Origin: Tahibacter aquaticus
Lineage (GTDB): Bacteria; Pseudomonadota; Gammaproteobacteria; Xanthomonadales; Rhodanobacteraceae
Direction: 5' to 3'
Assembly: GCF_004363655.1 (NCBI RefSeq)
Contig: NZ_SNZH01000016.1
Location: forward strand, 1-64,000
DNA: 64,000 nucleotides
The translations under genes and the position numbers were made by a program. The notes under the pieces are model-generated. The model was given only the letters and a program-made list of their open reading frames with translations. It searched no databases and was not told where the DNA came from. Of the stretch, positions 35,478 through 45,812 are shown one piece after another. Numbering within the stretch: the first letter of the stretch is position 1; each line of letters starts with the position of its first letter.

Positions 35478-35504
35478 GAAGGGACCGGTTATGCCGGTCC
35501 CTTC
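35478..35504 (+). terminator. Hairpin between tig and clpP (partial terminator)
   Basis: A perfect 11-bp stem GAAGGGACCGG/CCGGTCCCTTC with loop TTATG, 10 bp past tig. Only a weak T-run (CTGGCTTTG) follows, so an attenuator or 3'-end stabiliser is likelier than a full stop. Confidence 0.55.
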
Positions 35505-35594
35505 CTGGCTTTGCAGGCAGGCCGCGCAGTACGCTGCCGGCCCGCAGGCCGCATTACCGCCCCTGGCCCGGGCCGACTTGCTCCGGAGTGCTCC

Positions 35595-36227
35595 ATGTCC
35601 AAGGGTTTCGAACCGATGCGCAGCCTGAATCTCGTCCCGATGGTGGTCGAACAGACCTCCCGCGGCGAGCGCGCTTATGACATTTACTCGCGTTTGCTCA
35701 AGGAACGCGTGATTTTCCTGGTCGGTCCCATCGACGACTACATGGCCAACGTCGTGGTGGCGCAGTTGCTGTTCCTGGAGTCGGAAAACCCCGACAAGGA
35801 CATCAACCTGTACATCAACAGCCCGGGCGGCTCGGTTACCGCCGGCATGGCGATCTACGACACCATGCAGTTCCTCAAGCCCGATGTCAGCACCATGGTC
35901 ATCGGCCAGGCTGCCAGCATGGGCGCGCTGCTGCTGACCGCAGGCACCAAGGGCAAGCGCTATGCGCTGCCGAACTCCCGCGTGATGATCCACCAGCCCC
36001 TGGGCGGTTTCTCCGGCCAGGCCTCGGACATCGACATCCATGCCCGCGAAATCCTCACCATTCGCCAGCGCCTGAACGAGATCATGGCCAAGCACACCGG
36101 CCAGCCGATCGAAATCATCGCCAAGGACACGGATCGCGACAATTTCATGTCCGCCCCGGAAGCGCAAAAGTACGGTCTTATCGACGCCGTACTGGAAAAG
36201 CGACCGGCGGACAGCATCAAGTCCTGA
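35595..36227 (+). CDS. clpP: ATP-dependent Clp protease proteolytic subunit
   Basis: A 210-residue serine protease. The ATG at 35595 follows CCGGAG and gives the usual N-terminus ([20 protein letters not shown], with the axial-loop/propeptide region); the longer frame upstream is not credible. The catalytic triad is visible: Ser108 (GQAASMGA), His133 (RVMIHQP) and Asp182 (KDTDRDNF). Fourteen subunits form the degradation chamber that pairs with ClpX and ClpA. The clpX gene follows 113 bp downstream. Confidence 0.98.
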   Translation: MSKGFEPMRSLNLVPMVVEQTSRGERAYDIYSRLLKERVIFLVGPIDDYMANVVVAQLLFLESENPDKDINLYINSPGGSVTAGMAIYDTMQFLKPDVSTMVIGQAASMGALLLTAGTKGKRYALPNSRVMIHQPLGGFSGQASDIDIHAREILTIRQRLNEIMAKHTGQPIEIIAKDTDRDNFMSAPEAQKYGLIDAVLEKRPADSIKS

Positions 36228-36340
36228 GTCTGAGCCGTCCGGCCATACTGAACCCGCCAGTACGTCTGCGCTTGCGCCATGGGCGTAGCGGGTTCTATTC
36301 TCCGTGACGAATACGTTATCCCGGTTTTTTGAGGCAGAGC

Positions 36341-37618
36341 ATGACTGACGATCGGCAGGGCCGTTCGAGCGACAGCGGGAAGATTCTCTACTGTTCGTTC
36401 TGCGGCAAGAGTCAGCACGAGGTCCGCAAGCTGATTGCCGGTCCATCCGTGTTCATTTGCGACGAGTGCGTTGAGCTTTGCAACGACATCATCCGCGAAG
36501 AGCTTGAGGAAAAGGCCGCCAGCGCGCGTAGCCATCTGCCCAAGCCGCGCGAGATCATGGACGTGCTGGATCAGTACGTTATCGGCCAGACCCGTGCGAA
36601 GAAGACGCTCGCCGTCGCGGTCTACAACCACTACAAGCGCCTGGAAACCCGGCAGAAGAGCGACGAGGTCGAACTGGCCAAGTCGAACATCCTGCTGGTC
36701 GGACCTACCGGTTCGGGCAAGACCCTGCTGGCGGAAACGCTGGCGCGCCTGCTCAACGTGCCGTTCACGATCGCCGATGCGACGACGCTGACCGAAGCCG
36801 GCTATGTCGGCGAGGACGTCGAGAACATCATCCAGAAGCTGTTGCAGAAATGCGACTACGACGTGGAGAAGGCGCAGACAGGCATCGTCTACATCGACGA
36901 GATCGACAAGATTTCGCGCAAGAGCGAAAACCCGTCGATCACCCGCGACGTATCCGGCGAAGGCGTGCAGCAGGCTCTGCTGAAATTGATCGAAGGCACG
37001 ATCGCCTCGGTACCGCCGCAGGGTGGGCGCAAGCATCCGCAGCAGGAATTCCTGCAGGTCGACACCAAGAACATCCTGTTCATTTGCGGTGGTGCTTTCG
37101 CCGGGCTGGAGAAGATCATCCAGCAGCGCGGCGAATCGACCGGCATCGGCTTTTCCGCCGACGTGAAAAGTAAGAAGCAGACCAATTCCGTCGGCAAGGT
37201 ACTCGCCGATGTCGAGCCGGAGGACCTCGTCAAGTTCGGTCTTATTCCCGAGTTCGTCGGTCGGTTGCCGGTGTTTGCTACGCTGGAAGAGCTGGACGAG
37301 CCGGCCCTGGTGAAGATCCTCACCGAGCCCAAGAACGCGATCGTCAAGCAGTTCAAGAAACTGTTCGAGATGGAAGGTGCAGAGCTTGAGTTCCGCCCGG
37401 AAGCATTGACGGCGGTTGCGCGCAAGGCGCTGAAGCGCAAGACCGGCGCGCGCGGGCTTCGCACCATCCTCGAGCAGGTGCTGCTCGACACCATGTACGA
37501 GCTGCCTTCGCTGGAACATGTGAGCAAGGTCGTCGTGGACGAGGCCGTCATCAACGGCCAGGCCGAGCCCTACCTGATCTACCGCGGCAACCTGCAATCG
37601 CGCGCGGTTGCCGAGTAA
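36341..37618 (+). CDS. clpX: ATP-dependent Clp protease ATPase subunit ClpX
   Basis: A 425-residue AAA+ unfoldase of normal length; the ATG at 36341 was preferred over the upstream TTG because it follows GAGGCAGAGC. The N-terminal zinc-binding domain has four cysteines (CSFCGKSQ and CDECVELC). Walker A is GPTGSGKT (about 121-128), and the IGF loop that docks on ClpP is present in [10 protein letters not shown]. It unfolds ssrA-tagged and specific substrates for ClpP. The 253 bp between clpX and lon hold no gene; a separate lon promoter there is likely but I could not define it. Confidence 0.98.
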   Translation: MTDDRQGRSSDSGKILYCSFCGKSQHEVRKLIAGPSVFICDECVELCNDIIREELEEKAASARSHLPKPREIMDVLDQYVIGQTRAKKTLAVAVYNHYKRLETRQKSDEVELAKSNILLVGPTGSGKTLLAETLARLLNVPFTIADATTLTEAGYVGEDVENIIQKLLQKCDYDVEKAQTGIVYIDEIDKISRKSENPSITRDVSGEGVQQALLKLIEGTIASVPPQGGRKHPQQEFLQVDTKNILFICGGAFAGLEKIIQQRGESTGIGFSADVKSKKQTNSVGKVLADVEPEDLVKFGLIPEFVGRLPVFATLEELDEPALVKILTEPKNAIVKQFKKLFEMEGAELEFRPEALTAVARKALKRKTGARGLRTILEQVLLDTMYELPSLEHVSKVVVDEAVINGQAEPYLIYRGNLQSRAVAE

Positions 37619-37871
37619 AACGCCGACATCCGGGGCGCCGGCAGAATGCCGCGCGCCCCTGCCAGCTGCGCTGCAGTCGCTGCGTCCAGCCCGCTTACGC
37701 TACCTCGCTATACGCTGTTTTGCCGCGCTGTCCAGGCGTTTCGGCACGCAACTCGCATGTTCCTTCTTGCATTCGTTCACTGCGACCGCACTTGACGCTC
37801 CAGTGGCCTGCGCTCAGGCTCAACCTATCCGATTCGCTCGGCCTTGACGGCCGCCGCCAGGAAGTCGCTAC

Positions 37872-40379
37872 ATGGACAAATCCGAAAAAACCGTCTCTTC
37901 CGACTCGCGTCTGCTCGAACTGCCGGTATTGCCGCTGCGCGACGTCGTTGTCTACCCGCATATGGTCATTCCGTTGTTCGTCGGCCGCGAGAAATCGATT
38001 CGCGCGCTCGATGTGGCGATGGAGGGCGACAAGCAGATCCTGCTGGTCGCCCAGCGCAGCCCCGACGTGGACGATCCGCGCGAAGGCGACCTGCATTCGG
38101 TAGGCACGCTGGCTTCCCTGCTGCAACTGCTCAAGCTGCCTGATGGCACCATCAAGGTGCTGGTCGAAGGCGCTGCGCGTGCGGAGATTCTCGGCTACCG
38201 CGAGCGCGACGGTGTCATGGTCGGCAGTGCCAAGCCGCTGGACGCGCGCTATTCGCGTTCCGAGCGCGAGATCGAGGTGGTGTCGCGCTCGCTGGTTTCC
38301 ACTTTCGAGCAATTTGTAAAGCTCAACCGCAAGGTGCCGCAGGAGCTGCTCGCCACCCTGGCTGGCATCGACGATCCCAGCCGCCTGGCAGATACCATTG
38401 CGGCACACCTGTCGATTCGTCTTGCCGACAAGCAGCGCCTGCTGGAAATGACCGACGTCGGCGACCGCTTCGAAGCGCTGATGGGCTTCGTCGACGGCGA
38501 GATCGACGTGCAGCAGATCGAGAAGCGTATCCGCGGCCGGGTCAAGTCGCAGATGGAGAAGAGCCAGCGCGAGTATTACCTCAACGAGCAGATGAAGGCG
38601 ATCCAGAAAGAGCTCGGCGATCTTGAAGAGGCGCCGAACGAACTGGACGAGCTGGCACGCAAGATCAACGAAGCCGGCATGCCAAAGCCGGTCGAGACCA
38701 AGGCGCGTACTGAGCTCAACAAGCTCAAGCAGATGTCGCCGATGTCGGCCGAAGCCACCGTCGTGCGCAACTACATCGACTGGCTGGTCGGTGTGCCGTG
38801 GAAGAAGACGAGCAAGGTGCGCAAGGATCTCAAGGGCGCGCAGGACGTGCTCGACGAAGATCATTTCGGCCTGGAGAAGGTCAAGGAACGTATCCTTGAG
38901 TATCTTGCCGTGCAGCAGCGCGTAAACAAGATGAAGGGGCCGATCCTCTGCCTGGTCGGGCCGCCGGGCGTGGGCAAGACCAGCCTGGGCCAGTCCATCG
39001 CCAAGGCGACCAACCGCCATTTCGTGCGCATGTCGCTGGGCGGCGTGCGTGACGAGGCCGAGATCCGCGGTCATCGCCGCACTTATATCGGTTCGATGCC
39101 GGGCCGCATCGTGCAGAACATGTCCAAGGCCGGCACGCGCAATCCGCTGTTCGTGCTCGACGAGATCGACAAGATGTCGATGGACTTCCGCGGCGATCCG
39201 TCGTCGGCGCTGCTCGAAGTGCTGGATCCGGAACAGAACAACGCGTTCAACGACCATTACCTCGAGGTCGATTTCGACCTGTCCGAAGTGATGTGGATCG
39301 CGACGGCCAATTCGCTCAATATTCCGGCGCCGCTGCTGGATCGCATGGAAGTGATCCGTATTCCCGGCTATACCGAGGAAGAGAAGATCAACATCGCGCG
39401 CAAGTATCTGCTGCCCAAGCAGATCAAGGCGAACGGGTTGAAACCCGAGGAAATCAGCGTCGATGTGGAGGCGATTCGCGACATCATCCGCTACTACACG
39501 CGGGAATCGGGCGTGCGCAACCTGGAGCGCGAAGTGTCCAAGATCTGCCGCAAGGTAGTGAAGGAACTGAGCATGCGCGAAAGCGCGGAAAAGGACGCAG
39601 CGAAGGAAGTCCCCAAGGAAAAGGGCAAGACCAGGAAAGCCAAGGTCGAGCAGAAGATTGTCGCGCTGGCCGTCGATTCGGCCAATCTCGATCAATACCT
39701 CGGTGTGCAGAAGTTTACTTTTGGTCGCGCTGAGCTGCAGAACGAAGTTGGCCTGGTCACTGGCCTGGCCTGGACCCAGGTCGGCGGCGATCTGCTCAGC
39801 ATCGAAGGCACGGTAGTGCCGGGCAAAGGCAAGCTCATTCACACCGGCCAGCTCGGCGACGTGATGCAGGAGTCCATCCATGCGGCGCTGAGCGTGGTGC
39901 GTGGCCGTTCCGAGAGCCTGGGTGTCGACCCGGAGTTCCACCAGAAATACGACATCCACATTCACGTGCCCGAAGGCGCTACGCCCAAGGACGGTCCTAG
40001 CGCGGGCATCGCAATGTGCACGGCGCTGGTATCGGCCCTGACCAAGGTGCCGGTGCGCTCCGAAGTCGCGATGACCGGCGAAATCACGCTGCGGGGCCGC
40101 GTGCTGCCGATTGGCGGGCTCAAGGAAAAACTGCTGGCAGCCCATCGTGGTGGCATTACCACCGTGATCATTCCGGAAGAGAACAAGAAGGATCTGGTCG
40201 ATATTCCGAAGAATGTCACCGAGACGCTGGAAATCCATCCGGTACGTTGGATCGACGAAGTGCTGGATATCGCGTTGGAGCGGCCTTTGACACCAGTACA
40301 GAAGCGCGAACCGGAGACAGCCGCAAAAGAAGCCAAGCGCGACGAGGCGGCGGAGCCGCAGCCGGTGCGTCCGCACTGA
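37872..40379 (+). CDS. lon: ATP-dependent protease Lon
   Basis: An 835-residue Lon A-type protease. The N-terminal substrate domain ([24 protein letters not shown]) is followed by a coiled-coil, the AAA+ domain with Walker [10 protein letters not shown] (about 358-366) and the protease domain with catalytic Ser in [11 protein letters not shown] and Lys in [13 protein letters not shown]. It degrades misfolded and short-lived regulatory proteins. An unusually Lys/Glu-rich linker ([19 protein letters not shown]) sits between ATPase and protease parts, and an acidic/Lys tail ends the protein. The terminator at 40407 closes the gene. Confidence 0.98.
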   Translation: MDKSEKTVSSDSRLLELPVLPLRDVVVYPHMVIPLFVGREKSIRALDVAMEGDKQILLVAQRSPDVDDPREGDLHSVGTLASLLQLLKLPDGTIKVLVEGAARAEILGYRERDGVMVGSAKPLDARYSRSEREIEVVSRSLVSTFEQFVKLNRKVPQELLATLAGIDDPSRLADTIAAHLSIRLADKQRLLEMTDVGDRFEALMGFVDGEIDVQQIEKRIRGRVKSQMEKSQREYYLNEQMKAIQKELGDLEEAPNELDELARKINEAGMPKPVETKARTELNKLKQMSPMSAEATVVRNYIDWLVGVPWKKTSKVRKDLKGAQDVLDEDHFGLEKVKERILEYLAVQQRVNKMKGPILCLVGPPGVGKTSLGQSIAKATNRHFVRMSLGGVRDEAEIRGHRRTYIGSMPGRIVQNMSKAGTRNPLFVLDEIDKMSMDFRGDPSSALLEVLDPEQNNAFNDHYLEVDFDLSEVMWIATANSLNIPAPLLDRMEVIRIPGYTEEEKINIARKYLLPKQIKANGLKPEEISVDVEAIRDIIRYYTRESGVRNLEREVSKICRKVVKELSMRESAEKDAAKEVPKEKGKTRKAKVEQKIVALAVDSANLDQYLGVQKFTFGRAELQNEVGLVTGLAWTQVGGDLLSIEGTVVPGKGKLIHTGQLGDVMQESIHAALSVVRGRSESLGVDPEFHQKYDIHIHVPEGATPKDGPSAGIAMCTALVSALTKVPVRSEVAMTGEITLRGRVLPIGGLKEKLLAAHRGGITTVIIPEENKKDLVDIPKNVTETLEIHPVRWIDEVLDIALERPLTPVQKREPETAAKEAKRDEAAEPQPVRPH

Positions 40380-40406
40380 TAGTCGCTCTAGTTGTATCGA
40401 CTGAAC

Positions 40407-40432
40407 AAAAGCGGCCTCATGGCCGCTTTTTT
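40407..40432 (+). terminator. Rho-independent terminator after lon
   Basis: AAAAGCGGCC-TCAT-GGCCGCTTTTTT: a 10-bp A/T-flanked G+C stem with T-tract, 28 bp past the lon stop. It isolates hupB transcriptionally. Confidence 0.9.
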
Positions 40433-40528
40433 CATACAAGTTCACCGCCTGCGCCCAGGCTTGATACAGGCCTGCGCGAGCCGGCAAAACCTGCAGGAAA
40501 ACCCCGTAAAACGGCGCCACGCCTTATG

Positions 40529-40557
40529 TTGCGTGCCTACTAGGCCACTGGTATAAA
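40529..40557 (+). promoter_or_regulatory. Promoter of hupB
   Basis: TTGCGT (40529-40534), 17-bp spacer, TATAAA (40552-40557), followed by a G+C-rich discriminator. It is the best promoter match in the 277-bp region between lon and hupB and implies a leader of about 145 nt. Confidence 0.6.
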
Positions 40558-40710
40558 GGCCGGGACGTGGTCCGAGTGACTGCAATGGTCCGGGCGATCA
40601 CGGGGTCCGCGAAGCGCACTTTCTAAAGGTCACCCGGTTTTTACAGGGACAGAGTCGTTTCGCCACAGAATCAAGCGTAGCGGGTCGCAGTTTCCGAGAG
40701 GGATTGTTAA

Positions 40711-40983
40711 ATGAATAAATCAGAATTCGTGGGCGCGGTTGCCGATGCCGCCGAGTTGACCAAGGTTGATGCTGCCAAGGCTGTCGATGCCATGGTTGAA
40801 GTGATCACCAAGACGCTCAAGAAGGGTGACACCATCTCCCTCGTCGGCTTCGGTACCTTTGCGGTGCGCAAGCGCGCGGCGCGTACCGGCCGCAATCCGC
40901 GCACCAACGAAACGATCAAGATCAAGGCGTCGAAGAACCCGGCGTTCAAGGCTGGCAAAGCCCTGAAGGATGCCCTAAACTAA
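40711..40983 (+). CDS. hupB: DNA-binding protein HU-beta
   Basis: A 90-residue HU protein (MNKSEFVGAVADAAELTKVD) with the DNA-wrapping arm motif GRNPRTNE and the conserved GFGTFAVRKRAAR strand. The ribosome-binding site is GAGAGGGA. HU compacts and bends DNA in the nucleoid. The position after lon is conserved in proteobacteria. Only 14 bp separate its stop from tRNA-Val, with no terminator between, so HU mRNA and two tRNAs probably share one precursor. Confidence 0.98.
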   Translation: MNKSEFVGAVADAAELTKVDAAKAVDAMVEVITKTLKKGDTISLVGFGTFAVRKRAARTGRNPRTNETIKIKASKNPAFKAGKALKDALN

Positions 40984-40997
40984 TCGGCTCCCGCGAG

Positions 40998-41072
40998 GGG
41001 TGCTTAGCTCAGCGGTAGAGCGTCTCCCTTACACGGAGAGGGTCGGGGGTTCGAAACCCTCAGCACCCACCA
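40998..41072 (+). tRNA. tRNA-Val (anticodon TAC)
   Basis: A 75-nt tRNA with acceptor GGGTGCT/AGCACCC, anticodon loop CTTACAC (TAC), T loop TTCGAAA and encoded CCA, 14 bp after hupB. Confidence 0.97.
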
Positions 41073-41082
41073 ATTGTGCCGT

Positions 41083-41159
41083 GGAGTGGTAGTTCAGCTG
41101 GTTAGAATATCGGCCTGTCACGCCGAGGGTCGCGGGTTCGAGTCCCGTCCACTCCGCCA
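41083..41159 (+). tRNA. tRNA-Asp (anticodon GTC)
   Basis: A 77-nt tRNA with acceptor GGAGTGG/CCACTCC, anticodon loop CTGTCAC (GTC), T loop TTCGAGT and encoded CCA. It lies 10 bp after tRNA-Val and shares its transcript. Confidence 0.97.
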
Positions 41160-41166
41160 GTTTTTC

Positions 41167-41192
41167 AAGGGCGCCGCACGGCGCCCTTTTTT
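41167..41192 (+). terminator. Terminator of the hupB-tRNA-Val-tRNA-Asp unit
   Basis: AAGGGCGCCG-CA-CGGCGCCCTTTTTT: a 10-bp near-perfect stem with a run of six T, 7 bp past tRNA-Asp. Confidence 0.9.
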
Positions 41193-41305
41193 CTATGGGG
41201 CGCACACGCCGTATCGTGCGTCCGCAAACGCGCCAGAACGGCGCAAGTTGCGGCGCAACCGTGCTGCAGCCGGATGACCACCCGTAAAGTTCAGGCAAGC
41301 CTCTC

Positions 41306-43210
41306 ATGCTGCAATCACTGCGAGACAAGACTTCCGGACTGATAGCGAAGATCGTGCTTGGTGCCTTGATCTTCGTATTCTCGTTCTTCGGCATCGAGTC
41401 GTACTTCACCGGCCGCAACGATACCTGGGTGGCCAAGGTGGACAAGGCCGAGATCTCGCCGGAAACCTTCCGTCAGAAGTTCCAGATCTATCGTCAGAAC
41501 ATGATGGCCCAGTACGGCGGCCAGCTCGATCCGGCCATGCTGGAACGCCCCGAGATCAAGCGACAGGTACTCAATGTCCTGATCGACGAACAGCTGCTGC
41601 TGTCGGCGAACGAGAAGCTTGGTGTCGTGATTCCGGATGATCGCGTGCGTGCGGCAATCCGTGACGTGCCCCAGTTCCAGGTCGACGGCAAGTTCGATGA
41701 GGCGACCTACCGCACGTTGCTGATGACCAACAACCTGTCGCCGCTGCAGTTCCAGGAAGATCAGCGCAAGTCGCTGGCCACGCGCGAGCTGCCCACTCTG
41801 ATCGGTTCGGTCAACGTGGTGACGCCGCGCGACATCGACGCGCATATCCGCCTGCGTGACCAGACCCGCGACCTGCGTACGCTGACCCTGGCCAAGCCCG
41901 AAGCAGGTGCTGCACCGACCGATGCGGAAATCGAGGCTTACTACAAGTCGCACTCGTCCGAGTTCATGACGCAGGAGCAGGTTTCGCTGGAATACATCGA
42001 ACTCGATGCGAGCGCGCTCAAGATCGCCGAAACGCCGGATGAGTCGCTGCTGCGTGAGCGCTACGAAAAAGAAAAAGCACGTTACCTCACACCGGAACAG
42101 CGCCAGGCTTCGCATGTGCTGATCCTGGCCAAAGGCGGCGATGCCGAAGCGCAGAAGAAGGCACTGGCCAAGGCCCAGGAAATCGCCAAGAGCGCACGCG
42201 AAGGCAAGGATTTCGCCGCGCTGGCCAAGCAGTCGTCGGAAGACCTGGGTTCCAAGAACCAGGGTGGCGATCTGGGCTGGCTGTCGCAGAGCGAGACCGA
42301 TCCGGCCTTCGAGGCGGCCCTGTTCGCGCTGAAGAAGGGCGATGTATCCGAACCGGTGCTGTCGTCCGAGGGCTACCACGTGATCCAGCTGCGGGATATC
42401 CGCGAGCGCAAGGAAAAGTCCTTCGAGGAAGCCAAGCCCGAACTGACCAAGGTCTATCTGGAAACCGAACGCGAACGCCAGTTCGCCGATCTGGCCGGCA
42501 AGGTTGCCGACGAAGCCCTCGTCGATACGGGTTCGCTGGAGCCGGCGGCCAAGGTGGCTGGTGTGACGGTGCAGAAGACGCCGCTGTTCCCGCGGGTCGG
42601 TGGTACCGGCGTTGCGGCGAATCCCAACGTGGTCAAGGCGGCGTTTTCCGATGCCGTGCTGGTCGAGCACGTCAATTCCGACATGATCGATCTGTCCCCC
42701 GAGCGCAAGGTGCTGCTGCGTGTCGCCGAGCACAAGCTCAGCGAGGCGCGTCCGCTGGCCGAGGTGAAAGACGACGTGCGTACGCGACTGGTGGCGGAAG
42801 CCGTGGCCAAGCAGGCTCGCGAGCGCGCCGATGCGCTGCTGGCACGTCTGCGCAAGGGCGAGACGCTGGACGCGATTGCGACTGAGCTCAAGCTCAGCGT
42901 AGCCGACGCCAAGGGTACTGGCCGCAATGCATCGACAGTGGATTCGCGCATCGCTGCGGCCGCCTTCAAGCTGGCGCGTCCGGCTGCGGGCAAACCGGAA
43001 TTCGGAAACGTGGAGTTGCTCGACAATGCCTATGCGCTGTTCCAGCTCGATGCCGTGACCGATGGCGATGTCGCCAAGGTCGACGAGGCTGGCCGCGAAG
43101 CGGTGCGCAGCCAGCTGCAGAACATCGAGGGCATGGTGGCCACCGGCGCCTTCGTCGAATCGCTGCGCAAGAGCGCCAAGATCCAGATTGCCGAAGACCG
43201 CCTGCAGTAA
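41306..43210 (+). CDS. ppiD: Periplasmic folding chaperone PpiD (SurA-like N-domain, parvulin)
   Basis: A 634-residue inner-membrane-anchored protein: one N-terminal membrane helix (about 13-30, IAKIVLGALIFVFSFFGIES), a SurA/PpiD N-domain, a parvulin domain (about 262-365, with the typical ASHVLILAKGGD start, GGDLGWLSQSE and GYHVIQLRD) and a long C-terminal segment. It holds emerging periplasmic and outer-membrane proteins near the Sec translocon. Its place after hupB and tRNAs is conserved in related genomes. It ends at a strong bidirectional terminator shared with fabI. Confidence 0.95.
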   Translation: MLQSLRDKTSGLIAKIVLGALIFVFSFFGIESYFTGRNDTWVAKVDKAEISPETFRQKFQIYRQNMMAQYGGQLDPAMLERPEIKRQVLNVLIDEQLLLSANEKLGVVIPDDRVRAAIRDVPQFQVDGKFDEATYRTLLMTNNLSPLQFQEDQRKSLATRELPTLIGSVNVVTPRDIDAHIRLRDQTRDLRTLTLAKPEAGAAPTDAEIEAYYKSHSSEFMTQEQVSLEYIELDASALKIAETPDESLLRERYEKEKARYLTPEQRQASHVLILAKGGDAEAQKKALAKAQEIAKSAREGKDFAALAKQSSEDLGSKNQGGDLGWLSQSETDPAFEAALFALKKGDVSEPVLSSEGYHVIQLRDIRERKEKSFEEAKPELTKVYLETERERQFADLAGKVADEALVDTGSLEPAAKVAGVTVQKTPLFPRVGGTGVAANPNVVKAAFSDAVLVEHVNSDMIDLSPERKVLLRVAEHKLSEARPLAEVKDDVRTRLVAEAVAKQARERADALLARLRKGETLDAIATELKLSVADAKGTGRNASTVDSRIAAAAFKLARPAAGKPEFGNVELLDNAYALFQLDAVTDGDVAKVDEAGREAVRSQLQNIEGMVATGAFVESLRKSAKIQIAEDRLQ

Positions 43211-43290
43211 GCGATCGCGCCGGCGTGTTGAAAACGTGCCGGCGCTTTCAATGTGGCTGGATCACAATCTGGCCAGGCCACAAAGAAACG

Positions 43291-43330
43291 CACAACAAAA
43301 AAGCTGCCCCAGGGCAGCTTTTTTGTTGTG
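43291..43330. terminator. Bidirectional terminator between ppiD and fabI
   Basis: A perfect 40-bp palindrome with 19-bp arms (CACAACAAAAAAGCTGCCC and its complement) and a CA loop. A-tract and T-tract flank the G+C core, so it stops both convergent genes. Confidence 0.92.
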
Positions 43331-43362
43331 CGGCACAAGCAGCGGCGCAAGCCGCTGCCGGT

Positions 43363-44145
43363 TCAGATGCCGGTCATGCCGAGAATGTTGTAGCCCGAGT
43401 CCACATAGGTGATTTCGCCGGTGATGCCCGAGGCCAGATCCGAACTCAGGAACGCAGCGACATTGCCCACTTCGTCGATCGTCACGCTGCGGCGCAGCGG
43501 TGCGTGCTCTTCGACGTGGTCGAGCATCTTGCGGAAGTTGGAGATGCCGGCCGCGGCCAGGGTCTTGATCGGGCCTGCCGAGATGGCGTTGACACGCGTG
43601 CCGTCCGGGCCGAGGTTGAAGGCGAGGTAGCGCACACAGGCCTCGAGACTGGCCTTGGCCAGACCCATGACGTTGTAGTTGGACAAAGCGCGCTCGGCAC
43701 CGAGGTAGCTCAAGGTGAGAATCGAACCGCTGCGGCCCTGCATCAGCGGCCGCCCGCCCTTGGCCAGTGCGGCCAGGCTGTAGCTGGACACGTCGTGGGC
43801 GATGCCGAAATTCTCGCGCGTGAGGTTGTCGAGAAAGCCGCCCTGCAGCGCTTCGCGGGGCGCAAAGCCGACCGAATGCACCAGAATGTCGAAGCCGTCC
43901 CAGTGCTTGCCCAGCTCGGCGTACATCGCGTCGATTTCGCCGTCGATGGATACGTCGCAAGGCAGCACGATATTGCTGCCGAAGGCGTTGGCGGCTTCAT
44001 CGACACGATCGCGCAAGCGCTCGTTCTGGTAAGTGAAGGCCAGCTGCGCGCCCTCACGGTGCATTGCATTGGCAATGCCCCAGGCGATGGAGCGCTGGCT
44101 GGCGATGCCGACGATCAGTGCACGCTTGCCATGCAGGAAACCCAT
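43363..44145 (-). CDS. fabI: Enoyl-[acyl-carrier-protein] reductase (NADH) FabI
   Basis: A 260-residue SDR-type reductase with the FabI N-terminus [20 protein letters not shown] (NADH-binding) and the active-site Tyr-(x)6-Lys pair in [17 protein letters not shown], plus the [11 protein letters not shown] substrate loop. It performs the last reduction in each round of fatty-acid elongation and is the target of triclosan-type inhibitors. It is a single leftward gene; its promoter must lie in the 263-bp gap up to mltD, in which I saw no gene. Confidence 0.97.
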   Translation of the reverse strand: MGFLHGKRALIVGIASQRSIAWGIANAMHREGAQLAFTYQNERLRDRVDEAANAFGSNIVLPCDVSIDGEIDAMYAELGKHWDGFDILVHSVGFAPREALQGGFLDNLTRENFGIAHDVSSYSLAALAKGGRPLMQGRSGSILTLSYLGAERALSNYNVMGLAKASLEACVRYLAFNLGPDGTRVNAISAGPIKTLAAAGISNFRKMLDHVEEHAPLRRSVTIDEVGNVAAFLSSDLASGITGEITYVDSGYNILGMTGI

Positions 44146-44408
44146 GAAACCTCCCGGTACTGTGTGTTGAATCGATGGGCCGTGGCCACTGGCGCGCCAT
44201 ACTGGCGCGGGATCGATCCGTGACTTCCGTATGCGGCATGTAGCCGCCGCGGAATCTGTTCATGGCCGGCGGCAAGCCGCTCTGGCCGAAGCACTGGAGC
44301 GTATCGTCCCAGGGCAGCGGCGGAGTGTAGCGGTTTGGCCGCGTAGCTGCGCGAACGGGCGTTTGGACGGCGCCAGATCATGCCGTCGTGCAGCGCGAAG
44401 ATCGGTGG

Positions 44409-45812
44409 CTATTCCTCCAGGCGCAGTTTCTGGCCTGGCTTGAGCTGCGCTTTCTCGCTGAGCTGGTTCCAGCGCCGCAGATTGGCCACGCTGACCTTGT
44501 GCGTCTTGGCCAGGCTCCAGAGGTTGTCGCCGCTCTTTACGGTGATGGAGGTATCACGTCGCTCTGACTCCGGCGCCAGTGGAATCGGCGGCGGTGGCGG
44601 TACGCCCATGCGGCCGCCCAGGGCCGCTGGCAGGAATACCGTGGCGCCGGCGGCGAACTCGCGGCCGGCGCCGACACCATTGGCAGCGCCGACCAGATCG
44701 ATGGGCACGGCGGCGGCGCCGGCCAGCTCGTCCACCCCGCGGCGCTCGCGCAGCTTGACTGCATCCCAGGTGCTCCAGGCGCTGGGGGCCAGCTGGGTAT
44801 AGCGCTGCTGGAAGCGCAGCAGCGACGGCTTGGGCAGCAGCAGATGCATCGGCGAATTGGCCGAGATGCGCGATTGGCGATGGCCGGCGTTGTAGCGGCG
44901 CAACGTGTCTTCGGGCACGTCGGCCAGTCGTGCGGCGACGCGTATGTCGATCGGTGCGGTCAGGGTGACGCGCACTAGCTGGTCCTCGGCGGACGGTTCG
45001 GGCAGCGTTACGCCGAACCGTTCCGGGTCGTTGATGACGCAGCCCAGTGCCAGCAGCTTGGCCAGATGCTCGTGCGTGACCGGCGACAGCTTCAGCCTGG
45101 CCAGGTCTTCGCGGCTGAGGTTCTGGCGATTCTCCTGCAGCAGTTTCTTCACCCGGTATTCGCCGGCGTTGAATGCCATGTCGACCAGGCGCCAGTCACC
45201 GAATTCGTCCTGGTAGCGCTTGAGCATGCCGACCGCGGCTGAACTCGATGCCCAGGCGTCCAGGCGTCCGTCGTAATGCGGCGAAATCTGCAGGCCGACA
45301 CTGCGCGCCGTATCCGGCATGAACTGCCACATTCCCGCCGGCGTGCTGCCGCGCGTGGCGATGGGCTCGTAATGGCTTTCCAGATATGGCAACAGGGCAA
45401 ACTCGCCCGGCAGGTCGTGGCGCTCCAGTTCGTCCAGCACCAGCATCAGAAAGGGCAGGGCGCGCTTGAGCGAAGCGGCGAAGCGGTCCGGACCATGGGT
45501 ATAGGTACGTGCCCAGCGCTGTACCGCCGGGCTGTACTCGCAACCGGGCATGGCAAAGCGCGTGCGCAGGCGGGCCCAGAGCGAATCGGCCGGCGACAGG
45601 TCGATGGACTGGTCGTGCAGGCTCAGGTCCGGGACTGGTGCCAGCGGCACATCGATGCGTTCCGGTGCCTCCACGCGCAGATCCAGCGGCGGCAGCGAGG
45701 TGGCACTGAGGATGGCGCTGTTGGCCGGGTCGTGTTTGGGGGCCGTGGCGCAGGCGGCCAGCAACAGGGCCGGCAGAACGGCGAGCGTCGGCGTGAAACG
45801 GCGCATCACCAT
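44409..45812 (-). CDS. mltD: Membrane-bound lytic murein transglycosylase D with LysM
   Basis: A 467-residue lipoprotein (signal with LLLAAC, Cys21). The SLT-type catalytic domain spans about 120-250, with catalytic Glu145 in PYLESHYEP and the downstream GMWQFMPDTA and MAFNAGEYRVKK motifs. A single C-terminal LysM domain (about 418-463, SGDNLWSLAKTHKVS) binds peptidoglycan; E. coli MltD has two. It cleaves glycan strands to form 1,6-anhydro ends. The ATG at 45812 was chosen over the longer open frame because it makes the lipobox; it overlaps the gloB end by 7 bp, so both are in one operon. Confidence 0.94.
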   Translation of the reverse strand: MVMRRFTPTLAVLPALLLAACATAPKHDPANSAILSATSLPPLDLRVEAPERIDVPLAPVPDLSLHDQSIDLSPADSLWARLRTRFAMPGCEYSPAVQRWARTYTHGPDRFAASLKRALPFLMLVLDELERHDLPGEFALLPYLESHYEPIATRGSTPAGMWQFMPDTARSVGLQISPHYDGRLDAWASSSAAVGMLKRYQDEFGDWRLVDMAFNAGEYRVKKLLQENRQNLSREDLARLKLSPVTHEHLAKLLALGCVINDPERFGVTLPEPSAEDQLVRVTLTAPIDIRVAARLADVPEDTLRRYNAGHRQSRISANSPMHLLLPKPSLLRFQQRYTQLAPSAWSTWDAVKLRERRGVDELAGAAAVPIDLVGAANGVGAGREFAAGATVFLPAALGGRMGVPPPPPIPLAPESERRDTSITVKSGDNLWSLAKTHKVSVANLRRWNQLSEKAQLKPGQKLRLEE

